This document shows, piece by piece, positions 42,072 to 49,778 of a stretch of DNA of 64,000 bases. A program made the translations under genes and the position numbers. This stretch comes from LMUY01 sp964244585 (GTDB lineage Bacteria; Pseudomonadota; Alphaproteobacteria; Acetobacterales; Acetobacteraceae), in NCBI GenBank assembly GCA_964244585.1, contig CAXTJM010000007.1, positions 1-64,000 of the forward strand, in the 5' to 3' direction. The notes beneath the pieces were generated by a model. It saw nothing but the letters and a program-made list of their open reading frames with translations, ran no database searches and had not been told where the DNA came from. Within the stretch, counting starts at the first letter, position 1. Every line of letters starts with the position of its first letter.

Positions 42072-42112
42072 TTGACACCCTCGGGGCTCGCGGGATGTTA
42101 TATGTATACGAA
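42072..42112 (+). promoter_or_regulatory. Promoter and operator of the ABC importer
   Basis: TTGACA (42072-42077) and TGTTAT (42096-42101) with an 18-base spacer form a plausible sigma-70 promoter. TATGTATACGAA (42101-42112) follows directly and keeps ten of twelve bases of TTCGTATACGAA. A protein bound there would block initiation. This places the importer under the same control as nicAB, hnr and ena. Confidence 0.6.
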
Positions 42113-42143
42113 CGACCCAGTCGACCGGTAGGGGCTTGCCAGA

Positions 42144-43352
42144 ATGATGCTGACCAAACGCTTCCTGATGGGCGGCAGCGCTGCGGCCCTGGTCGCCCCG
42201 GCGATCGTTCGCGCCCAGGGTGACGGCACGATCCGCATCGGCGAGATCAACAGCTATACCGCGGCGCCCGCCTTCACCCTGCCCTACCGCAACGGCTGGC
42301 AGCTCGCCGTCGACGAGGTGAACGCGGCCGGCGGCGTCGGCGGCCGCAAGCTGGAGGTGATCAGCCGCGACGATGCCGGGCAGCCGGCGAATGCGACGCG
42401 ACTGGCGGGTGAGCTGCTGCTCGACTCCAAGGTGGACATGCTGGCCGGCGGCTTCCTGTCCAATGTCGGCCTGGCGCTGAGCGACTTTGCGGCGCGCAAC
42501 GGCAAGCTGTACATCGCCGGGGAGCCGCTGACCGACGCGCTCGTGTGGGACAAGGGCAACCCGACCTGCTTCCGGCTGCGTCCATCGACCTACATGCAGG
42601 TCGCGATGATGATGCCGGAGGTGTTGAAGCTGCCGGCCAAACGCTGGGCCACCGTGGCGCCGAACTACGAGTACGGCCAGTCCGCGGTGAAGTGGTTCCA
42701 GCTCCTGCTGAAGAAAGCGCGCCCCGACGTGCAGTTCGTGGGGGAGCAATGGCCGGCCATCGGCAAGATCGACGCCGGCGCCACGGTGCAGGCCTTGGCG
42801 GATACCAAGCCGGACGCCCTGTTCAACGTCACCTTCGGCCCGGACCTGACCAATTTCGTCCGCCAGGGCAACACGCGCGGCCTGTTCGACGGGCGCAGCG
42901 TCGTCAGCGTGCTGACCGGGGAGCCGGAATACCTGATGCCGCTCGGCGACGAGACCCCGGAGGGATGGTTGGTGACCGGCTACCCGGTCGGGCAGATCGG
43001 CACCCCGGCGGCCAAGACGTTCGAGGCAGCCTACCAGGCGCGCTTCAAGGACACGCCGCGCATGGGCTCGGTGGTGGGCTACGCGCTCATCCAGTCCATC
43101 GTGGCCGGGCTGAAGAAGTCGGCCGGCATGGAGACCCCGGCGCTCGAGGCCGGGTTCCGCGGCGTCACCTTCGAGACGCCGTTCGGGCCGGCCACCTACC
43201 GGACGCAGGACCAGCAAAGCACGTTCGGCGCCTTCGTCGGCAAGACGGCGCTGAAGGGCGGTGCCGGCGTGATGGTCGATTGGAGCTATGTCGACGGCAG
43301 CACCGCACAGCCGTCGGACGAGGAGGTTCGCAAGCTGCGGCCCGGCGCCTGA
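42144..43352 (+). CDS. ABC transporter substrate-binding protein (HAAT family)
   Basis: This 402-residue periplasmic binding protein of the Leu/Ile/Val (type I) class begins with MMLTKRFLMGGSAAALVAPA and an export signal ending near IVRAQ. The mature start TIRIGEINSYTA and the ligand cleft parts DEVNAAGGVGGRKLEVISRD and PNYEYGQSAVKWF are typical. It heads a four-gene importer operon that shares its operator with nicotinate degradation genes. Nicotinate or a related aromatic acid is the inferred ligand; family members bind amino acids, urea and aromatic acids. Confidence 0.88.
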   Translation: MMLTKRFLMGGSAAALVAPAIVRAQGDGTIRIGEINSYTAAPAFTLPYRNGWQLAVDEVNAAGGVGGRKLEVISRDDAGQPANATRLAGELLLDSKVDMLAGGFLSNVGLALSDFAARNGKLYIAGEPLTDALVWDKGNPTCFRLRPSTYMQVAMMMPEVLKLPAKRWATVAPNYEYGQSAVKWFQLLLKKARPDVQFVGEQWPAIGKIDAGATVQALADTKPDALFNVTFGPDLTNFVRQGNTRGLFDGRSVVSVLTGEPEYLMPLGDETPEGWLVTGYPVGQIGTPAAKTFEAAYQARFKDTPRMGSVVGYALIQSIVAGLKKSAGMETPALEAGFRGVTFETPFGPATYRTQDQQSTFGAFVGKTALKGGAGVMVDWSYVDGSTAQPSDEEVRKLRPGA

Positions 43353-43362
43353 CGCCGGCGCG

Positions 43363-45192
43363 ATGAGCTTCCTGCTGCTCCATCTGCTGACGGGGCTGAC
43401 GGCGGCGTCCTCGCTGTTCCTGGTGGCCGCCGGGCTGACGGTGATCTTCGGCGTCACCCGCGTCGTGAACTTCGCCCATGGCAGCCTCTACATGCTCGGT
43501 GCCTATGTCGGATGGACGATCCTGACCGCGCTGCCACGGGGGCCGGGCTGGTTCGTGCTCGGCGTGCTGGGCACGGCGGCGGCATTGGCGGCGCTCGGGC
43601 TGCTGCTGGAGATGGGCTTGCTGCGGCGGATCTACCGCTCCCCGGAATTGTTCCAGTTGCTCGCGACCTTCGGTGTCGTGCTCATGGTGCAGGACATCAC
43701 GCTCGCGCTGTGGGGACCGGACGACGCCACGATCTCCCGCCCGCCCTGGCTGCGGGCGTGGGTCCCCGTGATAGGCGAGCGGTTTCCGGTCTATGACCTG
43801 GTGCTGATCGGGCTGGGTCCGCTGGTGCTGGCCTGCCTCTGGCTGCTGTTCACCCGCACCCGCTGGGGCCGCCTGGTACGTGCGGCGACGCAGGACCGGG
43901 AGATGGTGGCCGCCTTGGGTGTGGACCAGCGCGTGCTGTTCACCTCCGTGTTCGCCCTGGGCGCCGGGCTGGCCGGGCTGGGCGGCGTGCTGGCGCTGCC
44001 GGATGGGTCGGCCAATCTCGGCATGGACCTGTCGGTGATCACCGACGCCTTCGTCGTCGTCGTCGTGGGCGGCCTGGGCAGCGTGACCGGCGCCTATCTG
44101 GCGAGCCTGCTGATCGGCCTGTTGCAGGCCTTCGGCATCGCGCTGGTGCCGAAGGCGACCCTGGTGCTGGTGTTCGCGGTGATGGCCATCGTCCTGGTGC
44201 TGCGCCCCAACGGCCTGCTGGGCCGGCCGATCCGCGACGCCGCGCTGTCCGGCACGGCGGTCCTGGTCATCCCGCGCGGCCGGCGTGCGCTGTGGGGCTG
44301 GGGAGCACTGGTCCTGCTCGCCTTGGCGGCGCCGCTGGTGGTGGGTCCCTACGCGTTGTCCATCCTGACCGAGGCGGTGGTGGCCGTGCTGTTCGCTGCC
44401 TCGCTGCACTTCATCATGGGGCCGGGCGGCATGGCGAGCTTCGGCCACGCCGCGTGGTTCGGCATCGGCGCCTATGCGGCCGGGCTGGCAACCCGGATGC
44501 TGGGCGCGCCCATGCCGCTGGGCCTGCTGCTGGCGCCGTTGGCGGCCGGCGTCGCGGCGGCGGTGTTCGGCGCCCTGGTGGTCCGCCTGTCCGGCGTCTA
44601 CCTCGCCATGCTGACGCTGGCCTTCGCGCAGATCGTGTGGGCGGTGGCGTTCCAATGGGTGGGCGTGACGGGCGGGGATAACGGCATCCTCGGCGTGTGG
44701 CCGCCGGGCTGGGCGTCCGGGCCCATCGCCTACTACCTAGTGGCGCTGCTGCTCTGCGCCGTGGGCACGGTGCTGCTGCAACGCGTGCTGGCATCGCCCT
44801 TCGGCTACGCGCTGCGTGCGACGCGGGATTCCGCGCTGCGGACGGAGGCGATCGGGCTGGACACGCAGCGCATCCGCCTCGCCGCCTTCGTCATCGCCGG
44901 CGCTTCGGCCGGGCTCTCCGGCGCGGTCTTCACCTACCTCAAGGGCAGCGTGTTCCCGGGCTTCGTCAGCATCCCGCGCTCGGTGGACGCGCTGCTGATG
45001 GTGCTGCTGGGCGGCGTGCAGACCATGGCCGGCCCGATCGTCGGCGCGCTGGCCTATACCGGGCTGTACGACGGGCTGCTGCGCCTGACGTCGCTGTGGC
45101 GGCTGGTGCTGGGCGCGGCGATCGTGCTGCTGGTGCTGGTCTTCCCGGATGGCATCGCCGGCGCGGTGCAGCGCCGGATCCGTCCGTCGTGA
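43363..45192 (+). CDS. Fused LivH-LivM branched-chain-type ABC permease
   Basis: This 609-residue membrane protein joins two permeases usually made separately. The first half (about 1-290) is LivH-like: TVIFGVTRVVNFAHGSLYML near the start and GGLGSVTGAYLASLLIGLLQ. The second (about 300-609) is LivM-like: MGPGGMASFGHAAWFGIGAY and LRATRDSALRTEAIGLD. The fused form itself makes the full pore. The ATG at 43363 is 10 bases after the binding-protein stop, and its end overlaps livG by four bases. Confidence 0.9.
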   Translation: MSFLLLHLLTGLTAASSLFLVAAGLTVIFGVTRVVNFAHGSLYMLGAYVGWTILTALPRGPGWFVLGVLGTAAALAALGLLLEMGLLRRIYRSPELFQLLATFGVVLMVQDITLALWGPDDATISRPPWLRAWVPVIGERFPVYDLVLIGLGPLVLACLWLLFTRTRWGRLVRAATQDREMVAALGVDQRVLFTSVFALGAGLAGLGGVLALPDGSANLGMDLSVITDAFVVVVVGGLGSVTGAYLASLLIGLLQAFGIALVPKATLVLVFAVMAIVLVLRPNGLLGRPIRDAALSGTAVLVIPRGRRALWGWGALVLLALAAPLVVGPYALSILTEAVVAVLFAASLHFIMGPGGMASFGHAAWFGIGAYAAGLATRMLGAPMPLGLLLAPLAAGVAAAVFGALVVRLSGVYLAMLTLAFAQIVWAVAFQWVGVTGGDNGILGVWPPGWASGPIAYYLVALLLCAVGTVLLQRVLASPFGYALRATRDSALRTEAIGLDTQRIRLAAFVIAGASAGLSGAVFTYLKGSVFPGFVSIPRSVDALLMVLLGGVQTMAGPIVGALAYTGLYDGLLRLTSLWRLVLGAAIVLLVLVFPDGIAGAVQRRIRPS

Positions 45193-45947
45193 CGGCCCTG
45201 GCCGTCGCGGGGCTGCGCAAGGCCTTCGGCGGCGTCGCGGCCGTCAGCGGCGTGTCGTTCGAGGTCGCCGCGGGCGAGATGCTGGCGCTGATCGGGCCGA
45301 ACGGCGCCGGTAAATCCACCTGCTTCAACATGGTCGGCGGCCAGTTGCGGCCGGATGCCGGGATCGTGCGATTGGATGGCCAGGATATCGCCGGCCTGAG
45401 CCCGCGCCGCATCTGCCGCATCGGCGTGGGACGCACCTTCCAGATCACCGCGACCTTCGCCTCGATGACGGCGCGCGAGAACGTGCAGCTCGCCCTGATG
45501 GCGCACCACAGGCTGACCCGGCGATGGTGGCGCCCTGCCTGCAACCTGGAGGCTGGCGAGGCGCAGGGCCTGCTGGCGCAGGTCGGCCTGGCCGAGCAGG
45601 GCGCCCGGGCCGCCGGCGTGCTGGCCTATGGCGATCTGAAGCGGCTGGAACTGGCCGTCGCCCTGGCCGGCTCGCCCCGGCTGTTGCTCATGGACGAGCC
45701 GACAGCCGGCATGGCCCCGCGGGAGCGCGTGGCGCTGATGCAGTTGGTGCGCCGCCTGGCGACCGAGCGGGGCCTCGCGGTGTTGTTCACCGAGCACGAC
45801 ATGGACGTCGTGTTCGGCGTGGCCGACCGCATCGTGGTGCTGGCCCGCGGCGAGCTGATCGCCGCCGGGGACGGTCCCGCCATCCGGGCGGATGCCCGGG
45901 TGCGGGAGATCTACCTGGGCAGCGGCGACACCAGCGGGGGGCATTGA
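45189..45947 (+). CDS. ABC transporter ATP-binding protein, LivG-like
   Basis: This 252-residue ATPase has Walker A GPNGAGKST, Walker B RLLLMDEPTAGM and the H-loop in FTEHDMDVVF. The signature region reads LAYGDLKRLELAVALA, where the usual LSGG is AYGD, as in LivG proteins. The GTG start overlaps the permease stop (GTGA), and the end shares one base with livF (TGATG). It energises uptake together with LivF. Confidence 0.92.
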   Translation: MTALAVAGLRKAFGGVAAVSGVSFEVAAGEMLALIGPNGAGKSTCFNMVGGQLRPDAGIVRLDGQDIAGLSPRRICRIGVGRTFQITATFASMTARENVQLALMAHHRLTRRWWRPACNLEAGEAQGLLAQVGLAEQGARAAGVLAYGDLKRLELAVALAGSPRLLLMDEPTAGMAPRERVALMQLVRRLATERGLAVLFTEHDMDVVFGVADRIVVLARGELIAAGDGPAIRADARVREIYLGSGDTSGGH

Positions 45948-46648
45948 TGCTGCACGTGGCGGCGGTCAACAGCTTCTACGGCCAGGCGCATATCCTGCAC
46001 GATGTCGGCTTCCACGTGGCCGCGGGCTCGGTCGTCGTGCTGCTGGGGCGCAATGGCGCCGGCAAGAGCACGGCGATGAAGTCGATCATCGGCCTGGTCC
46101 GCCCGGCGAGCGGCAGCGTGCGCTTCGCCGGCGCCGAAATCGCGCAGATGGACCCGTTCCGCCGCGCCAGGTTGGGGCTCGGCTACGTCCCGGAGGAGCG
46201 GCGCATCTTTTCCGAATTGACCGTGATGGAGAACCTGGATGTCGGCCGGCAGCCTGCCCGCCCAGGGCTGCTGCCCTGGCAGCCGGAGCGGTTGTTCGCC
46301 CTGTTCCCGAACCTGGGCCGGATGCGCGAGCGGCCGGGCGGCCGGATGAGCGGCGGGGAGCAGCAGATGCTCACCATTGCGCGCACGCTGATGGGCAACC
46401 CGTCGCTCCTGCTGCTGGACGAACCGAGCGAGGGCCTGGCGCCGGTCATCGTGGAACAGATGGCGGCCGCGATCATGGCCCTGAAGGCGGAAGGGTTGAG
46501 CATCCTGCTGGCCGAACAGAACCTCCATTTCGCCGCCCGCGTGGCGACCGAGGCGGTGGTGCTGGAAAGCGGCAAGGTGGTCTGGACGGGCAGCATCGCG
46601 GCCTTGCGTGCCGACGAGGAGGCCTACCAGCGCTACCTTGCGGTGTAA
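45947..46648 (+). CDS. ABC transporter ATP-binding protein, LivF-like
   Basis: This 233-residue ATPase has Walker A GRNGAGKST, signature RMSGGEQQMLTIARTL and Walker B LLLLDEPSEGLAP. The phrase LGYVPEERRIFSELTVMENL is typical of LivF. It is the last gene of the importer operon, which has no internal promoter that I can see. With LivG it forms the heterodimeric motor of the importer. Confidence 0.92.
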   Translation: MLHVAAVNSFYGQAHILHDVGFHVAAGSVVVLLGRNGAGKSTAMKSIIGLVRPASGSVRFAGAEIAQMDPFRRARLGLGYVPEERRIFSELTVMENLDVGRQPARPGLLPWQPERLFALFPNLGRMRERPGGRMSGGEQQMLTIARTLMGNPSLLLLDEPSEGLAPVIVEQMAAAIMALKAEGLSILLAEQNLHFAARVATEAVVLESGKVVWTGSIAALRADEEAYQRYLAV

Positions 46649-46733
46649 GCGGCCAAGGCTGGCGCTGGGCAGCCCGAACGCCTACCTGGATATCGCATGT
46701 CGTGGCCGCTGGCCACCGAGTGGGAGCAGAGCC

Positions 46734-47612
46734 ATGAGCGAGTCGTCCGAGTATACGCCGCCGGACATCTGGAGCTGGAAGCAGGGCAGTGGCGGCCGGT
46801 TTGCCTCCATCAACCGCCCGGTCGCCGGCCCTACGCACGACAAGGAGCTGCCGGTCGGCCGCCACCCGCTGCAACTCTACTCGCTCGGCACGCCGAACGG
46901 CGTGAAGGTGACGGTCATGCTGGAAGAGCTGTTGGCGCTCGGCCATGGCGGCGCGGAGTACGACGCCTGGCTGATCCGCATCAACGAGGGCGACCAGTTC
47001 GGCAGCGGCTTCGTCTCGGTCAATCCGAATTCCAAGATCCCGGCCTTGCTGGACCGCAGCGGGCCAAGCCCGGTGCGCGTGTTCGAATCAGGGTCCATCC
47101 TGATGTATCTGGCGGAGAAATTCGGCGCCTTGCTCCCCACCGAGCCGGCGAAGCGGGCCGAATGCCTGTCATGGCTGTTCTGGCAGATGGGCAGCGCACC
47201 CTACCTGGGCGGCGGCTTCGGCCATTTCTACGCCTACGCGCCGACCAAGATCGAGTACGCCATCGACCGGTTCGCCATGGAGGTGAAGCGCCAGCTCGAC
47301 GTGCTGGACCGGCGCCTTGCCGAAAGCGAGTACCTGGCCGGACCGGAATACTCGATCGCCGACATTGCCGTCTGGCCGTGGTACGGCACGCTGGCAAAGG
47401 GCCAGATCTACGGCGCCTCGGGCATGTTCCTGCAGGTGCAGGACTACACCCATGTGCAGCGCTGGACCGACCAGATCGGCGCACGGCCGGCCGTCCAGCG
47501 CGGGCGCATGGTCAACCGCGTCATGGGCGAGCCCGCCAGCCAATTGCACGAGCGTCACGACGCCGGCGATTTCGCGACCAGGACGCAGGACAAGCTGGCC
47601 CCGGCGGGCTAA
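46734..47612 (+). CDS. Glutathione S-transferase family protein, YghU-like
   Basis: This 292-residue protein has the extra N-terminal part of the YghU/Nu class, a thioredoxin-like domain beginning LYSLGTPNGVKVTVMLEELL and the helical C-terminal domain with YSIADIAVWPWYG. The Thr of GTPNG replaces the usual Tyr/Ser at the active site. E. coli YghU reduces disulfides with two glutathiones. It follows the importer after 85 bases, on the same strand but without the shared operator. Confidence 0.88.
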   Translation: MSESSEYTPPDIWSWKQGSGGRFASINRPVAGPTHDKELPVGRHPLQLYSLGTPNGVKVTVMLEELLALGHGGAEYDAWLIRINEGDQFGSGFVSVNPNSKIPALLDRSGPSPVRVFESGSILMYLAEKFGALLPTEPAKRAECLSWLFWQMGSAPYLGGGFGHFYAYAPTKIEYAIDRFAMEVKRQLDVLDRRLAESEYLAGPEYSIADIAVWPWYGTLAKGQIYGASGMFLQVQDYTHVQRWTDQIGARPAVQRGRMVNRVMGEPASQLHERHDAGDFATRTQDKLAPAG

Positions 47613-47689
47613 GATCGGCGCCTGGGCCGAGGCGTGTTTCCCCCGAGGCGGCAGAGCACCGCAACGCCGGGACGATGGAGGATCCGGTG

Positions 47690-48574
47690 ATGCACGACGA
47701 GCCTTTCCTGCCCGGCTTCCGAAGCCTGGAGGTGGAAACACCCGGGGCACGCATCCACGTTGCAGCGGGCGGCAGCGGGCCGCCGCTGTTGTTGCTGCAC
47801 GGCCATCCGCAGACCCACGCGACCTGGCACAAGGTCGCCCCCGACCTGGCGGCGCGGTTCACCGTGGTGGCGCCGGACCTGCGCGGTTACGGCGATTCCA
47901 CCAAGCCGGATGGCGGCGAGCGGCATGCGAACTATAGCAAGCGGGCCATGGCGGCCGACCAGGTCGCGGTGATGCGCAGCCTCGGCTTCGACCGCTTCCC
48001 CGTCGTCGGCCACGACCGCGGCGGCCGGGTCGCCCATCGCATGGTGCTGGACCATCCCGGCACCGTCGAGCGCGTGGCCCTGTTCGACATCGCGCCCACC
48101 GCGACGATGTATGCCCGCACCGACCAGGCCTTCGCCACGCGGTATTTCTGGTGGTTCTTCCTGATCCAGCCGGCCCCGCTGCCGGAACGGCTGATCGATG
48201 CCGACCCGGAGTTCTTCCTGCGCACCCACATCGACGGCCAGAGCAAGACGCCGGGCGCCACCAGCGACGCGCTGTTCCAAGAGTATCTGCGCTGCTACCG
48301 CGACCCGGCATGCCGCCACGCCATTTGCGAGGACTACCGTGCCGCCGCCACCATCGATCTGGAACACGACGCGGCTGACAGCGAACGTCGCATCGATATC
48401 CCGCTGCTCGCCCTTTGGGGCGCGAAGGGCACCGTGGGCGCGCTTTACGACGTGCTGCAAACCTGGCGGGAAAAGGCCCGTGACGTGCGCGGCCGACCGC
48501 TGGAATGCGGGCACATCCTGCAGGAGGAGGCACCGGACCAGGTGCTGGAGGAACTGCTTTCGTTCCTGGCGTGA
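47690..48574 (+). CDS. Alpha/beta hydrolase, haloacetate (fluoroacetate) dehalogenase-like
   Basis: This 294-residue protein is preferred from ATG 47690, which has GGAGG eight bases upstream. It carries the dehalogenase set: nucleophile D109 with R110 and R113 in GHDRGGRVAHRM, acid D133 in ALFDIAP and H275 in CGHILQEE. These align one residue off D110, R111, R114 and D134 of the R. palustris fluoroacetate dehalogenase; the His is H280 there. At the halide pocket H155-W156 of that enzyme is W154-W155 here. The missing histidine makes defluorination doubtful; another haloacid or ester may be the substrate. Confidence 0.8.
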   Translation: MHDEPFLPGFRSLEVETPGARIHVAAGGSGPPLLLLHGHPQTHATWHKVAPDLAARFTVVAPDLRGYGDSTKPDGGERHANYSKRAMAADQVAVMRSLGFDRFPVVGHDRGGRVAHRMVLDHPGTVERVALFDIAPTATMYARTDQAFATRYFWWFFLIQPAPLPERLIDADPEFFLRTHIDGQSKTPGATSDALFQEYLRCYRDPACRHAICEDYRAAATIDLEHDAADSERRIDIPLLALWGAKGTVGALYDVLQTWREKARDVRGRPLECGHILQEEAPDQVLEELLSFLA

Positions 48575-48577
48575 CAC

Positions 48578-48595
48578 GGCGGCGCAGTGGCCGCC
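48578..48595. terminator. Hairpin between convergent genes
   Basis: GGCGGC (48578-48583) and GCCGCC (48590-48595) pair across loop GCAGTG, in the 34-base gap between the convergent dehalogenase-like and AGE-family genes. A C/T-rich tract follows on the plus strand. A weak two-way terminator is plausible. Confidence 0.4.
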
Positions 48596-48608
48596 CCCTC
48601 GACCAGTC

Positions 48609-49778
48609 CTACCTGCCGACGAAGCCCTGCAACTCGGCAAAGGCCGTGAACAGGTGGTAGAGCGAACTGGCCGGCGTCTTCGTCGCGAGGTTCTCGCCGG
48701 ATACCAGCGCAAGGTGGTCGCGCCACATGCCGCGCGGGCAGCCGCTCAGGTACAGGTCCAGCACGGTGGCCAGGCCGGCCTCGATCCGTGGCGCCACGGC
48801 CAGGCCGCGGCGCGCCATGGCGGCATGCGCCTTGAGCGCCTCGGTCTGCGGCCATAGCCGGGCGGTGTCGGACCGCGTCGTGCCGTGGCGGTCCAGCACG
48901 TCCAACACCACCGACCCGTTCGGATGCCGGCCATACCTCTCGGCGAAGCCATAGAGCCCGGCGATCTCGGCTTCGACCTCGCCACCGAGCAAACGAGCGT
49001 ATCGGTCGAGCAGCCAAGCCCATTCGTATTGGTGACCGGGCTCGGTATGGGTTCCGGCCCCGGCCGCGGCCGGGCGCAGCATGTCGTCGTAGAACTCCCC
49101 CACCGTGCCGGTTCCGGCATGATGGAAGTGGCTGCGGAACAGCGTCACCAGTTCGTGCGCCATCCCGGCGAAACACTCGTCTTGGCTGGTTTCGTACAAG
49201 GCCAGCGCCGCCTCCAGCAGGTGCATATGCGGGTTCTGCTGGCGGTGGCCCGGCTCGGGCGGGATGGCATTGTGGTAGCCGCCCTGCGGCGCGGCCATGT
49301 TGGTCCGGACCCAGTGCATTGTCCGCCGGGCCAGGCGCAGCGGCTCCCGCTCACCGGTGGCGCGCGCGAACCAGGCGAGGGCGAACAGCACGAAGGCGAT
49401 GTCGTACAGATCGGCGGCGGGATCGAGCACGCCGCCGTGGCGATCCAGGGTCCGCACCCAGGCGCCGTCCTCGCGCAACCCGTGCACCGTGATGAACCGC
49501 AGTGCATCGGCGGCCAGATCCATCCCACCGGCGAAGCCGAGCAGGCCGGCGTGCGAGAAGACGTAAATCTGGCGCGCCTGCACCCGCATGCGCTTGAACG
49601 GGATGTCGGCTGCACGCCCCCCCAAGGTCAGGTGCTCCCGAAAGCCCAGGCCGGGGGCGTCGCGTCCGACCTGCGCCCAGACGGGAAGTGCGTCGTCGAA
49701 CATCCAGCGCCTGAAGCGCGCCTGGGCGTCGCGCGTGGCCGGGCCGGCGCTGATCCCGAAAGGGCCGTGCGGCGTCAC
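48609..49778 (-). CDS. AGE family epimerase/isomerase
   Basis: This 389-residue protein belongs to the N-acylglucosamine 2-epimerase / mannose isomerase superfamily, an (alpha/alpha)6 barrel. Family marks are YDIAFVLFALAWFARATGE, QNPHMHLLEAALALYE, EPGHQYEWAWLLDRYA and RLWPQTEALKA, which supply the barrel histidines. The GTG at 49778 overlaps the hldE stop (GTGA). It may interconvert mannose and fructose (or the 6-phosphates), or a related sugar. Its coupling to a sugar kinase gene suggests production of an envelope sugar. Confidence 0.85.
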   Translation of the reverse strand: MTPHGPFGISAGPATRDAQARFRRWMFDDALPVWAQVGRDAPGLGFREHLTLGGRAADIPFKRMRVQARQIYVFSHAGLLGFAGGMDLAADALRFITVHGLREDGAWVRTLDRHGGVLDPAADLYDIAFVLFALAWFARATGEREPLRLARRTMHWVRTNMAAPQGGYHNAIPPEPGHRQQNPHMHLLEAALALYETSQDECFAGMAHELVTLFRSHFHHAGTGTVGEFYDDMLRPAAAGAGTHTEPGHQYEWAWLLDRYARLLGGEVEAEIAGLYGFAERYGRHPNGSVVLDVLDRHGTTRSDTARLWPQTEALKAHAAMARRGLAVAPRIEAGLATVLDLYLSGCPRGMWRDHLALVSGENLATKTPASSLYHLFTAFAELQGFVGR

